Shown here piece by piece: positions 9,787-20,839 of a stretch of DNA of 64,000 bases. Both the position numbers and the translations under genes were made by a program. The stretch is taken from the NCBI GenBank assembly GCA_963680875.1, contig OY804579.1, positions 32,473,804-32,537,803 of the forward strand. The letters are read 5' to 3'. Origin of the DNA: Bathymodiolus brooksi (taxonomy: Eukaryota; Mollusca; Bivalvia; Mytilida; Modiolidae). The notes below the pieces were generated by a model. That model had not been told where the DNA came from. It worked only from the letters and a program-made list of their open reading frames with translations, and made no database searches. How positions within the stretch are numbered: position 1 is the stretch's first letter; each line of letters begins with the position of its first letter.

Positions 9787-10306
9787 ACTCGCTTTTCTCC
9801 AGATATTTTAGCAATGCATTGAATGGAAACATTTCAATTATCCTCTCGATTTCAGTTGTAAGTTTATGTACGATTCTTGACTTCCTCCGTCCGTGCGTCC
9901 ATCCTTCCGCCCGTACGTCCGTACCACCCGTTTGCACATACCTTGTTCTTTCTTATGGAGTGAAATGTTTGTTTGTATTATCGCCGTTGTCTTAGCTTGA
10001 CATAATAAATCTTTTGACTTGCATATTTATTTTTGTGACATTATGGTCTAATATGAATATATAAGCTTTGAATTGGACGGTGTGTGATTTCCCAGATAGT
10101 GAAGAAGATTTTGACATCATGTCATGTGCTAATACGATAATACAGACACATATTTCAATTCTTAAGAAGGAAGAAAGTGCGTGCGAACGGACGGACGGAC
10201 GAACGGGGGGAGGAAATCAATAATCATACCTAATCTTACAACTGGAATTGAGGGGATAATTGTAATGTTTCCATTTGATTGCTAAAATATCTGGAGAAAA
10301 GCGAGT
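9787..10306. repeat. Inverted repeat pair, arms of about 130 bp
   Basis: Left arm 9787-9915 and right arm 10183-10306 are diverged reverse complements. Shared blocks in order are actcgcttttctccagatat, tttagcaat, aatggaaacatt, caattatc, agttgtaag, and a cgtccgtc-rich tract that appears on the right as ggacggacggac. About 270 bp separate the arms. They may be two inverted copies of one dispersed repeat or the ends of a foldback element. Short open frames on both strands (9746-9995) are by-products of this repeat, not genes. Confidence 0.75.
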
Positions 10307-10496
10307 GGATATCAACAGTTTTGTAAAGTATGTAAAACAATAATGTACTATGAAAATATGGATCAAATGAATTATTTCGGTAGCAGTTATGCTTTTCCTA
10401 AGGCACTTTTTAGTCAGTCATATTTAGTAATTAACTTACTTTCTGTCAGTAAGCAGTCACCCCTCTCCCTTTTGGTTTCCGTTTTTATTGCGATAC

Positions 10497-10619
10497 CATT
10501 TCTGCCTGTATATATTTTTATTTTCCGGTAACGTACACCAACACAGTTGTAGTCGGTAGTGGTCCAGTTAATTCGACATGAACCCCAGTCTCCTGTTTCT
10601 GTCCAATTTGTAAGTGGTT
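10497..10619 (-). CDS. TSP1-like exon, atypical, 3' end uncertain
   Basis: On the minus strand a pyrimidine-rich acceptor (tatttcttttacag) leads into two split-codon bases and then PLTNWTETGDWGSC, TTTDYNCVGVRYRK and IYTGRN. The W...W-x-x-C start and the C-x-GVRYRK core resemble the first half of a TSP1 domain, and the start parallels TNWGAWSDC of the next exon. A phase-1 donor (G|gtatcg) at 10497 would join in frame to the exon at 7980-8141. An alternative phase-1 donor is at 10539. With no splicing, the frame stays open for 67 codons to a TGA at 10414-10416. The GG-x-x-C half is missing, so the domain is either split, degenerate or at the protein's end. Confidence 0.5.
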
Positions 10620-10940
10620 CTGTAAAAGAAATACCAATGGCTCATGAAGACTTTCAAATTATTAGGCTTACCAGTCTCTTGACTTTGAACGTATATGATG
10701 ATGGTTATTCCAGAATAGCGTTGTGTACATTAGATATCTATGATATTATTAACAATGTAAAATGTAATAAAATAAAGGAAGGACTATACTAGTGCTAGTC
10801 TATGTACATTCACTAATCGTGTGCCAGTTTGTCTTTTCCTAACTTTTGTTTTGTACTCTTTCCTTGTTTTATATTGTTGTTTATATACACGTTACTCCTT
10901 GTCCTTCCCCCTGACTTTATGATTGGAACTTCTCACTCAC

Positions 10941-11129
10941 CTTCAGTTGTTCCCTCGACTGTCGTGTAATAATATTTAGTTGTTCCATTATGATATTCAG
11001 TTGTTATATGATCATAATCTGTTGACCAATCATAATATCCGGTTGTTGTTCCTCCATAGACATCAGTCATTCCACTGTTTTGATTCGTTGTTCGATTATA
11101 ATGTTGACATTCCACCATATTTGTTATCT
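10941..11129 (-). CDS. Thr/Tyr-rich linker exon of the TSP1 gene
   Basis: A long T-rich tract ending in aatatag forms the acceptor and gaag|gtgagt is a near-consensus donor. The 189-bp exon has two split bases, 62 codons and one final base, so both edges are phase 1 and it joins in frame to the exon at 10619. The residues are a low-complexity linker: repeated GTT, TTE, NGTTKYYYTT, DYDHITTEY, with N-x-T sites (NRTT, NGTT) suggesting glycosylation. Such Thr-rich spacers often lie between extracellular modules. The internal ATG at 11118 is not followed by a signal peptide, so further 5' exons are expected upstream (rightward). A second AG two bases later would break the phase. Confidence 0.6.
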
Positions 11130-11342
11130 CTATATTACGATAAAAAAAAAGGAACTATATAAACGATCATATTTCATATATGACAGTTTTGGAATTACTC
11201 TGATATAGGTTTGTATCGAGTTGTTTTCATTATATCAATTTTGTACATTTCTACCACTGACGTCACCTAATAAACTGTAAAACTTCGGTGTCAGTGATAG
11301 TCATTGTTTGGCATGCTTCTGAAATAATCTGGGTACTGGTGA

Positions 11343-11527
11343 TGGTTCCCAAGGCTAAAATCCACAGAGCTGCTCAGCGCATGGAGGATAGGTGGAGTCC
11401 TCTCGGTTGGGAGGTTGTAAGTTTATATAGCGGAACGTCTGACCGTGGACCATGGAGGGTAATGTATTTGGAGAGTGACACGCTCCCTGTAGATAAAGAC
11501 GTCTTTTGTAGATTTAAAAAAAAGTAG
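11343..11527 (+). other. Unrecognised open frame, GC-richer than its surroundings
   Basis: From the ATG at 11343 the plus strand encodes 61 residues (starting MVPKAKIHRAAQRMEDRWSP) before TAG at 11525-11527. The base composition is visibly less AT-rich than the flanks. A perfect donor-like gtaagt lies at 11416-11421. On the minus strand the same stretch begins with a good acceptor (tctttatctacag) but yields no TSP1 or other known pattern. I cannot assign it. It could be an exon, an old repeat copy or chance. Confidence 0.2.
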
Positions 11528-11833
11528 GAGTATTGGAACCGCTAGAAATGACTAAGATTTTCGTGCCTACCTAACTAGTTATTCTTTTCTAGTGTAAGTC
11601 AAAAGTCATTGACCCAGTTGATCCATCTCTTCCCTCATTTCTAAAAAAGTTTTTATAAATTATTGAACTTGATTTCGTCCTGAATATAGCTAAAATTCTG
11701 GTATGATGTGTGTTTATATTGGTTTCTTAATTAGAAGTTGTTCAGAATTACATGCAGTATGCATGTTCAACATTACTAAATGGGGTATAATGTCGATGAA
11801 TAACTTGCATAGTGTATCATGTAATGGTGTGTG

Positions 11834-12029
11834 GAGAGTGGGAAATTGTCTATGGGAAAATGAGAAATGGTGTATGGGTAATGAGAAATTGTGTATGGGT
11901 AATGAGAAATTGTGTATGGGGAAAATGAGGAATGGCGTATGGGTAATGAGGAATGGTGTATGGATAATGAGGAATGGTGTATGGGTAATGAGGAATGGTA
12001 TATGGGTAATGAGGAATGGTGTATGGTGT
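11834..12029. repeat. 21-bp minisatellite, about nine copies
   Basis: The unit ggtaatgaggaatggtgtat plus g recurs about nine times with substitutions (gagaaattg versus gaggaatgg) and one small length change at about 11920 (ggggaaaatgagg). Because 21 is a multiple of three, both strands stay open: the plus frame reads RNGVWVM repeats and the minus frame reads PYTIPHY repeats. Neither frame has a signal peptide or convincing splice sites, so I take it as non-coding. Confidence 0.85.
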
Positions 12030-12930
12030 ATTCATTGTAAAATTAATAATGATTAGTAGAAAATAATATAGATTACATAGCACCTTAATTTATTTTAGTT
12101 TCATTTCATAATTTTTTCCGACCTTTACTCAATTATCAACATCAGATGTATGTGCAGTTATTGTATGTTGTTGGAGAATATAAATCATATATACGAGCTT
12201 TAGAGACCGGTTGAAAGCGAGACTTGTGCAATTATTGTTTAATTTCTGGCCTGTTTTGCAACGAGTTTTTGACCGATAATTTACGTATATTTATGTGTAA
12301 CTTGCAATGTCAAAATGTACAAGGCAACTGTCTAATTTTACTGACAGAGGTATTCAAATGTGGTCTTTTTGAGTGGAAGCGAATCAATGCAGGTTTTTTT
12401 TTAATTGTTTGTTTATATGTATGCATTGCCATTTGAGATCCAGTTAAGCGGGGGTTGGGATCCCATTAACTGGTTTAACCTTGCCACATTTTTGTGCCTG
12501 TCCCAAGCCATGATCTTGATTTCCAACGTAATAAGTAGTGATATTTTCTTTGTGCTTTAGTGAGTTCGGTTAAGGTGAGATGTCATTGTTCGTTTTGTTG
12601 ATATTGGTGGAATTGATGACCATCACTGTTAACATTTTCGTTTTATAATTCAGCTTTTATTTGTGGAATGGAACCGTGCATCCGGCATTGGACACATATA
12701 GGGATATAGATGTTGGTTTGTTTTCAATATTTTTACTTATGCATGGGACAACGTATTTGTAAAGATACTTTTGTCATTCATAGTATTTTCAATTGAAATA
12801 AGTTACATATTACTTGCGTGTATATTTTTAAGTAAAGTTTGACATTTCAATAAACATCTAGTGTTGCTCACATTAATTGTAATAAATATTAATATAAGAT
12901 GTAAAATACATTGATGTAAAAAGACAAATG
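12030..12930. other. Unique AT-rich sequence between minisatellite and satellite
   Basis: I see no supportable gene. A small dyad, ccagttaa at 12440-12447 with ttaactgg at 12466-12473, encloses ggttgggatccc. The last 40 bases before the satellite (around attaatataagatgtaa) resemble a monomer junction only loosely. The open frame at 12224-12436 has no recognisable content. Confidence 0.6.
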
Positions 12931-13080
12931 TAAGGCTCATCAGAACTATTATAATCTCTGTACATGGAGATATATTAATCTAAGACTCATCAGAACTAAT
13001 ATAATCTCTGTACATGGAGATATATTAATCTAAGGCTCATCAGAACTAATATAATCTCTATACATGGAGATATATTAATC

Positions 13081-14280
13081 TAAGGCTCATCAGAACTAAT
13101 ATAATCTCTGTACATGGAGATATATTAATCTAAGGCTCATCAGAACTAATATAATCTCTGTACATGGTGATATATTAATCTAAGACTCATCAGAACTAAT
13201 ATAATCTCTGTACATGGTGATATATTAATCTAAGGCTCATCAGAACTAATATAATCTCTGTACATGGAGATATATTAATCTAAGGCTCATCAGAACTATT
13301 ATAATCTCTGTACATGGTGATATATTAATTTAAGGCTCATCAGAACTAATATAATCTCTGTACATGGAGATATATTAATCTAAGGCTCATCAGAACTAAT
13401 GTAATCTCTGTACATGGAGATATATTAATGTAAGGCTCATCAAAACTAATATAATCTCTATACATGGAGATATATTAATCTAAGGCTCATCAGAACTAAT
13501 ATAATCTCTGTACATGGTGATATATTAATGTAAGGCTCATCAGAACTAATATAATCTCTGTACATGGAGATATATTAATCTAAGGCTCATCAGAACTAAT
13601 ATAATCTCTGTACATGGAGATATATTAATCTAAGGCTCATCAGAACTAATATAATCTCTGTACATGGTGATATATTAATCTAAGGCTCATCAGAACTAAT
13701 ATAATCTCTGTACATGGAGATATATTAATCTAAGGCTCATCAGAACTAATATAATCTCTGTACATGGTGATATATTAATCTAAGACTCATCAGAACTAAT
13801 ATAATCTCTGTACATGGTGATATATTAATCTAAGGCTCATCAGAACTAATATAATCTCTGTACATGGAGATATATTAATCTAAGGCTCATCAGAACTAAT
13901 ATAATCTCTGTACATGGTGATATATTAATTTAAGGCTCATCAGAACTAATATAATCTCTGTACATGGAGATATATTAATCTAAGGCTCATCAGAACTAAT
14001 GTAATCTCTGTACATGGAGATATATTAATGTAAGGCTCATCAAAACTAATATAATCTCTATACATGGAGATATATTAATCTAAGGCTCATCAGAACTAAT
14101 ATAATCTCTGTACATGGTGATATATTAATTTAAGGCTCATCAGAACTAATATAATCTCTGTACATGGAGATATATTAATCTAAGGCTCATCAGAACTAAT
14201 GTAATCTCTGTACATGGAGATATATTAATGTAAGGCTCATCAAAACTAATATAATATCTATACATGGAGATATATTAATC
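13081..14280. repeat. Higher-order repeat: two copies of a 12-monomer block
   Basis: The order of variant monomers in 13,081-13,680 recurs at 13,681-14,280, a 600-bp offset. Markers include taagactcat (13,181 and 13,781), the gtaatctctg monomer (13,401 and 14,001), and the caaaac monomer with ctcta (13,441 and 14,041). A few sites differ, such as actatt at 13,291. Confidence 0.8.
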
Positions 14281-15649
14281 TAAGGCTCATCAGAACTAAT
14301 ATAATCTCTGTACATGGTGATATATTAATGTAAGGCTCATCAGAACTAATATAATCTCTGTACATGGAGATATATTAATCTAAGGCTCATCAGAACTAAT
14401 ATAATCTCTGTACATGGAGATATATTAATCTAAGGCTCATCAGAACTAATATAATCTCTGTACATGGAGATATATTAATCTAAGGCTCATCAGAACTAAT
14501 ATAATCTCTCTACTTGGTGATATATTAATCTAAGGCTCATCAGAACTAATATAATCTCTATACATGGAGATATATTAATGTAAGGCTCATCAGAACTAAT
14601 ATAATCTCTGTACATGGAGATATATTAATGTAAGGCTCATCAGAACTAATATAATCTCTATACATAGTGATATATTAATCTAAGGCTCACCAGAACTAAT
14701 ATAATCTCTGTACATGGAGATATATTAATCTAAGGCTCATCAGAACTAATATAATCTCTGTACATGGAGATATATTAATGTAAGGCTCATCAGAACTAAT
14801 ATAATCTCTGTACATGGAGATATATTAATCTAAGGCTCATCAGAACTAATATAATCTCTCTACTTGGAGATATATTAATCAAAGGCTCATCAGAACTAAT
14901 ATAATCTCTGTACATGGAGATATATTAATGTAAGGCTCATCAGAACTAATATAATCTCTGTACATGGTGATATATTAATGTAAGGCTCATCAGAACTAAT
15001 ATAATCTCTGTACATGGAGATATATTAATGTAAGGCTCATCAGAACTAATATAATCTCTGTACATGGTGATATATTAATTTAAGGCTCATCAGAACTAAT
15101 ATAATCTCTGTACATGGAGATATATTAATGTAAGGCTCATCAGAACTAATATAATCTCTGTACATGGAGATATATTAATGTAAGGCTCATCAGAGCTAAT
15201 ATAATCTATGTACATGAAGATATATTAATCTAAGGCTCACCAGAACTAATATAATCTCTCTACATGGTGATATATTAATGTAAGGCTCATCAGAACTAAT
15301 ATAATCTCTGTACATGGAGATATATTAATGTAAGGCTCATCAGAACTAATATAATCTCTGTACATGGTGATATATTAATTTAAGGCTCATCAGAACTAAT
15401 ATAATCTCTGTACATGGAGATATATTAATCTAAGGCTCATCAGAACTAATATAATCTCTATACATGGAGATATATTAATCTAAGGCTCATCAGAACTAAT
15501 ATAATCTCTGTACATGGTGATATATTAATGTAAGGTTCACCAGAACTAATATAATCTCTGCACATGGAGATATATTAATGTAAGGTTCATCAGAACTAAT
15601 ATAATCTCTGTACATGGAGATATATTAATCTAAGACTCATCAGAACTAA

Positions 15650-18540
15650 TATAATCTCTGTACATGGTGATATATTAATCTAAGGCTCATCAGAACTAAT
15701 ATAATCTCTGTACATGGAGATATATTAATCTAAGGCTCATCAGAACTAATATAATCTCTGTACATGGTGATATATTAATCTAAGGCTCATCAGAACTAAT
15801 ATAATCTCTGTACATGGAGATATATTAATCTAAGGCTCATCAGAACTAATGTAATCTCTGTACATGGAGATATATTAATGTAAGGCTCATCAAAACTAAT
15901 ATAATCTCTATACATGGAGATATATTAATCTAAGGCTCATCAGAACTAATATAATCTCTGTACATGGTGATATATTAATGTAAGGCTCATCAGAACTAAT
16001 ATAATCTCTGTACATGGAGATATATTAATCTAAGGCTCATCAGAACTAATATAATCTCTGTACATGGAGATATATTAATCTAAGGCTCATCAGAACTAAT
16101 ATAATCTCTGTACATGGAGATATATTAATCTAAGGCTCATCAGAACTAATATAATCTCTGTACATGGAGATATATTAATGTAAGGCTCATCAGAACTAAT
16201 ATAATCTCTGTACATGGAGATATTTTAATGTAAGGCTCATCAGAACTAATATAATCTCTATACATGGTGATATATTAATTTAAGGCTCATCAGAACTAAT
16301 ATAATCTCTGTACATGGAGATATATTAATCTAAGGCTCATCAGAACTAATAAAACCTCTATACATGGTGATATATTAATCAAAGGCTCATCAGAACTAAT
16401 ATAATCTCTGTACATGGAGATATATTAATGTAAGGCTCATCAGAACTAATATAATCTCTGTACATGGAGATATATTAATGTAAGGCTCATCAGAACTAAT
16501 ATAATCTCTGCACATGGAGATATATTAATGTAAGGCTCATCAGAACTAATATAATCTCTGTACATGGAGATATATTAATCTAAGGCTCATCAGAACTAAT
16601 GTAATCTCTGTACATGGAAATATATTAATGTAAGGCTCATCAAAACTAATATAATCTCTGTACATGGAGATATATTAATCTAAGACTCATCAGAACTAAT
16701 ATAATCTCTGTACATGGTGATATATTAATGTAAGGCTCACCAGAACTAATATAATCTCTGCACATGGAGATATATTAATGTAAGGTTCATCAGAACTAAT
16801 ATAATCTCTGTACATGGAGATATATTAATCTAATGCTCATCAGAACTAATATAATCTCTGTACATGGAGATATATTAATCTAAGGCTCATCAGAACTAAT
16901 ATAATCTCTGTACATGGAGATATATTAATCTAAGGCTCATCAGAACTAATATAATCTCTCTACTTAGTGATATATTAATCTAAGGCTCATCAGAACTAAT
17001 ATAATCTCTGTACATGGAGATATATTAATGTAAGGCTCATCAGAACTAATATAATCTCTGTACATGGAGATATATTAATGTAAGGCTCATCAGAACTAAT
17101 ATAATCTCTGTACATGGTGATATATTAATCTAAGGCTCATCAGAACTAATATAATCTCTGTACATGGAGATATATTAATCTAAGGCTCATCAGAACTAAT
17201 ATAATCTCTGTACATGGTGATATATTAATCTAAGGCTCATCAGAACTAATATAATCTCTGTACATGGAGATATATTAATCTAAGGCTCATCAGAACTAAT
17301 GTAATCTCTGTACATGGAGATATATTAATGTAAGGCTCATCAAAACTAATATAATCTCTATACATGGAGATATATTAATCTAAGGCTCATCAGAACTAAT
17401 ATAATCTCTGTACATGGAGATATATTAATGTAAGGCTCATCAGAACTAATATAATCTCTGTACATGGAGATATATTAATCTAAGGCTCATCAGAACTAAT
17501 ATAATCTCTGTACATGGAGATATATTAATCTAAGGCTCATCAGAACTAATATAATCTCTGTACATGGAGATATATTAATCTAAGGCTCATCAGAACTAAT
17601 ATAATCTCTGTACATGGAGATATATTAATGTAAGGCTCATCAGAACTAATATAATCTCTGTACATGGAGATATTTTAATGTAAGGCTCATCAGAACTAAT
17701 ATAATCTCTATACATGGTGATATATTAATTTAAGGCTCATCAGAACTAATATAATCTCTGTACATGGAGATATATTAATCTAAGGCTCATCAGAACTAAT
17801 AAAACCTCTATACATGGTGATATATTAATCAAAGGCTCATCAGAACTAATATAATCTCTGTACATGGAGATATATTAATGTAAGGCTCATCAGAACTAAT
17901 ATAATCTCTGTACATGGAGATATATTAATGTAAGGCTCATCAGAACTAATATAATCTCTGCACATGGAGATATATTAATGTAAGGCTCATCAGAACTAAT
18001 ATAATCTCTGTACATGGAGATATATTAATCTAAGGCTCATCAGAACTAATGTAATCTCTGTACATGGAGATATATTAATGTAAGGCTCATCAAAACTAAT
18101 ATAATCTCTGTACATGGAGATATATTAATCTAAGACTCATCAGAACTAATATAATCTCTGTACATGGTGATATATTAATGTAAGGCTCACCAGAACTAAT
18201 ATAATCTCTGCACATGGAGATATATTAATGTAAGGTTCATCAGAACTAATATAATCTCTGTACATGGAGATATATTAATCTAATGCTCATCAGAACTAAT
18301 ATAATCTCTGTACATGGAGATATATTAATCTAAGGCTCATCAGAACTAATATAATCTCTGTACATGGAGATATATTAATCTAAGGCTCATCAGAACTAAT
18401 ATAATCTCTCTACTTGGTGATATATTAATCTAAGGCTCATCAGAACTAATATAATCTCTGTACATGGAGATATATTAATGTAAGGCTCATCAGAACTAAT
18501 ATAATCTCTGTACATGGAGATATATTAATGTAAGGCTCAT
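15650..18540. repeat. Higher-order repeat: two copies of a 29-monomer block
   Basis: Rare variants recur exactly 1,450 bp apart: the gtaatctctg monomer at 15,851 and 17,301, tattttaatg at 16,221 and 17,671, aaaacctcta at 16,351 and 17,801, and ctctctactt at about 16,956 and 18,406. The match breaks left of about 15,650 and right of about 18,540, where tacagggaga appears. Confidence 0.85.
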
Positions 18541-19780
18541 CAGAACTAATATAATCTCTGTACAGGGAGATATATTAATCTAAGGCTCATGAGAATTAAT
18601 ATAATCTCTGTACATGGAGATATATTAATCTAAGTTTCATCAGAACTAATATAATCTCTGTACATGGAGATATATTAATCTAATACTCACCAGAACTAAT
18701 ATAATCTCTGTACATGGTGATATATTAATGTAAGGCTCATCAGAACTAATATAATCTCTATACATGGTGATATATTAATTTAAGGCTCATCAGAACTAAT
18801 ATAATGTCTGTACATGGAGATATATTAATCTAAGGCTCATCAGAACTAATAAAACCTCTATACATGGTGATATATTAATCAAAGGCTCATCAGAACTAAT
18901 ATAATCTCTCTACATGGAGATATATTAATGTAAGGCTCATCAGAACTAATATAATCTATGTACATGGTGATATATTAATTTAAGGCTCATTAGAACAAAT
19001 ATAATCTCTGTACATGGAGATATATTAATGTAAGGCTCATCAGAACTAATATAATCTCTGTACATGGAGATATATTAATCTAAGGCTCATCAGAGCTAAT
19101 ATAATCTCTGTACATGAAGATATATTAATCTAAGGCTCATCAGAACTAATATAATCTCTGTACATGGTGATATATTAATGTAAGGCTCATCAGAACTAAT
19201 ATAATCTCTGCACATGGAGATATATTAATGTAAGGCTCATCAGAACTAATATAATCTCTGTACATGGAGATATATTAATCTAAGGCTCATCAGAACTAAT
19301 ATAATCTCTGTACATGGTGATATATTAATTTAAGGCTCATCAGAACTAATATAATCTCTGTACATGGAGATATATTAATCTAAGGCTCATCAGAACTAAT
19401 GTAATCTCTGTACATGGAGATATATTAATGTAAGGCTAATCAAAACTAATATAATCTCTATGCATGGAGATATATTAATCTAAGGCTCATCAGAACTAAT
19501 ATAATCTCTGTATATGGAGATATATTAATCTAAGGCTCATCAGAACTAATGTAATCTCTGTACATGGAGATATATTAATGTAAGGCTCATCAAAACTAAT
19601 ATAATCTCTATACATGGAGATATATTAATCTAAGACTCATCAGAACTAATATAATCTCTGTACATGGTGATATATTAATGTAAGGCTCACCAGAACTAAT
19701 ATAATCTCTGCACATGGAGATATATTAATGTAAGGTTCATCAGAACTAATATAATCTCTGTACATGGAGATATATTAATC

Positions 19781-19831
19781 TTAATGCTCATCAGAACTAA
19801 TATAATCTCTGTACATGGAGATATATTAATG
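19781..19831. repeat. 51-bp monomer (single-base insertion)
   Basis: This is the only monomer with an extra base: it begins ttaatgctca, while related copies at 16,831 and 18,281 begin taatgctcat. It shifts the register of the array by one for all sequence to its right until the first 42-bp unit. Confidence 0.9.
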
Positions 19832-20839
19832 TAAGGCTCATCAGAACTAATATAATCTCTGTACATGGAGATATATTAATCTAAGGCTCATCAGAACTAA
19901 TATAATCTCTCTACTTGGTGATATATTAATCTAAGGCTCATCAGAACTAATATAATCTCTGTACATGGAGATATATTAATGTAAGGCTCATCAGAACTAA
20001 TATAATCTCTGTACAGGGAGATATATTAATCTAAGGCTCATGAGAATTAATATAATCTCTGTACATGGAGATACATTAATCTAAGGTTCATCAGAACTAA
20101 TATAATCTCTGTACATGGAGATATATTAATCTAATACTCACCAGAACTAATATAATCTCTGTACATGGTGATATATTAATGTAAGGCTCATCAGAACTAA
20201 TATAATCTCTGTACATGGAGATATATTAATCTAAGGCTCATCAGAACTAATAAAACCTCTATACATGGTGATATATTAATCAAAGGCTCATCAGAACTAA
20301 TATAATCTCTCTACATGGAGATATATTAATGTAAGGCTCATCAGAACTAATATAATCTCTATACATGGTGATATATTAATTTAAGGCTCATCAGAACTAA
20401 TATAATCTCTGTACATGGAGATATATTAATCTAAGGCTCATCAGAACTAATAAAACCTCTATACATGGTGATATATTAATCAAAGGCTCATCAGAACTAA
20501 TATAATCTCTCTACATGGAGATATTTTAATGTAAGGCTCATCAGAACTAATATAATCTATGTACATGGTGATATATTAATTTAAGGCTCATTAGAACTAA
20601 TATAATCTCTGTACATGGAGATATATTAATGTAAGGCTCATCAGAACTAATATAATCTCTGTACATGGAGATATATTAATCTAATACTCACCAGAACTAA
20701 TATAATCTCTGTACATGGTGATATATTAATCTAAGGCTCAACAGAACTAATATAATCTCTGTACATGGTGATATATTAATCTAAGACTCATCAGAACTAA
20801 TATAATCTCTGTACATGGTGATATATTAATCTAAGGTTC

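Noticed and set aside
11703..12056. 117-codon plus-strand protein with RNGVW repeats
   Set aside because: Most of it is the 21-bp minisatellite, and the non-repeat part has no recognisable domain.
12901..12930. A degenerate first satellite monomer left of 12,931
   Set aside because: Only the word attaatataag nearby resembles the monomer junction, and the rest does not align, so I start the array at 12,931.
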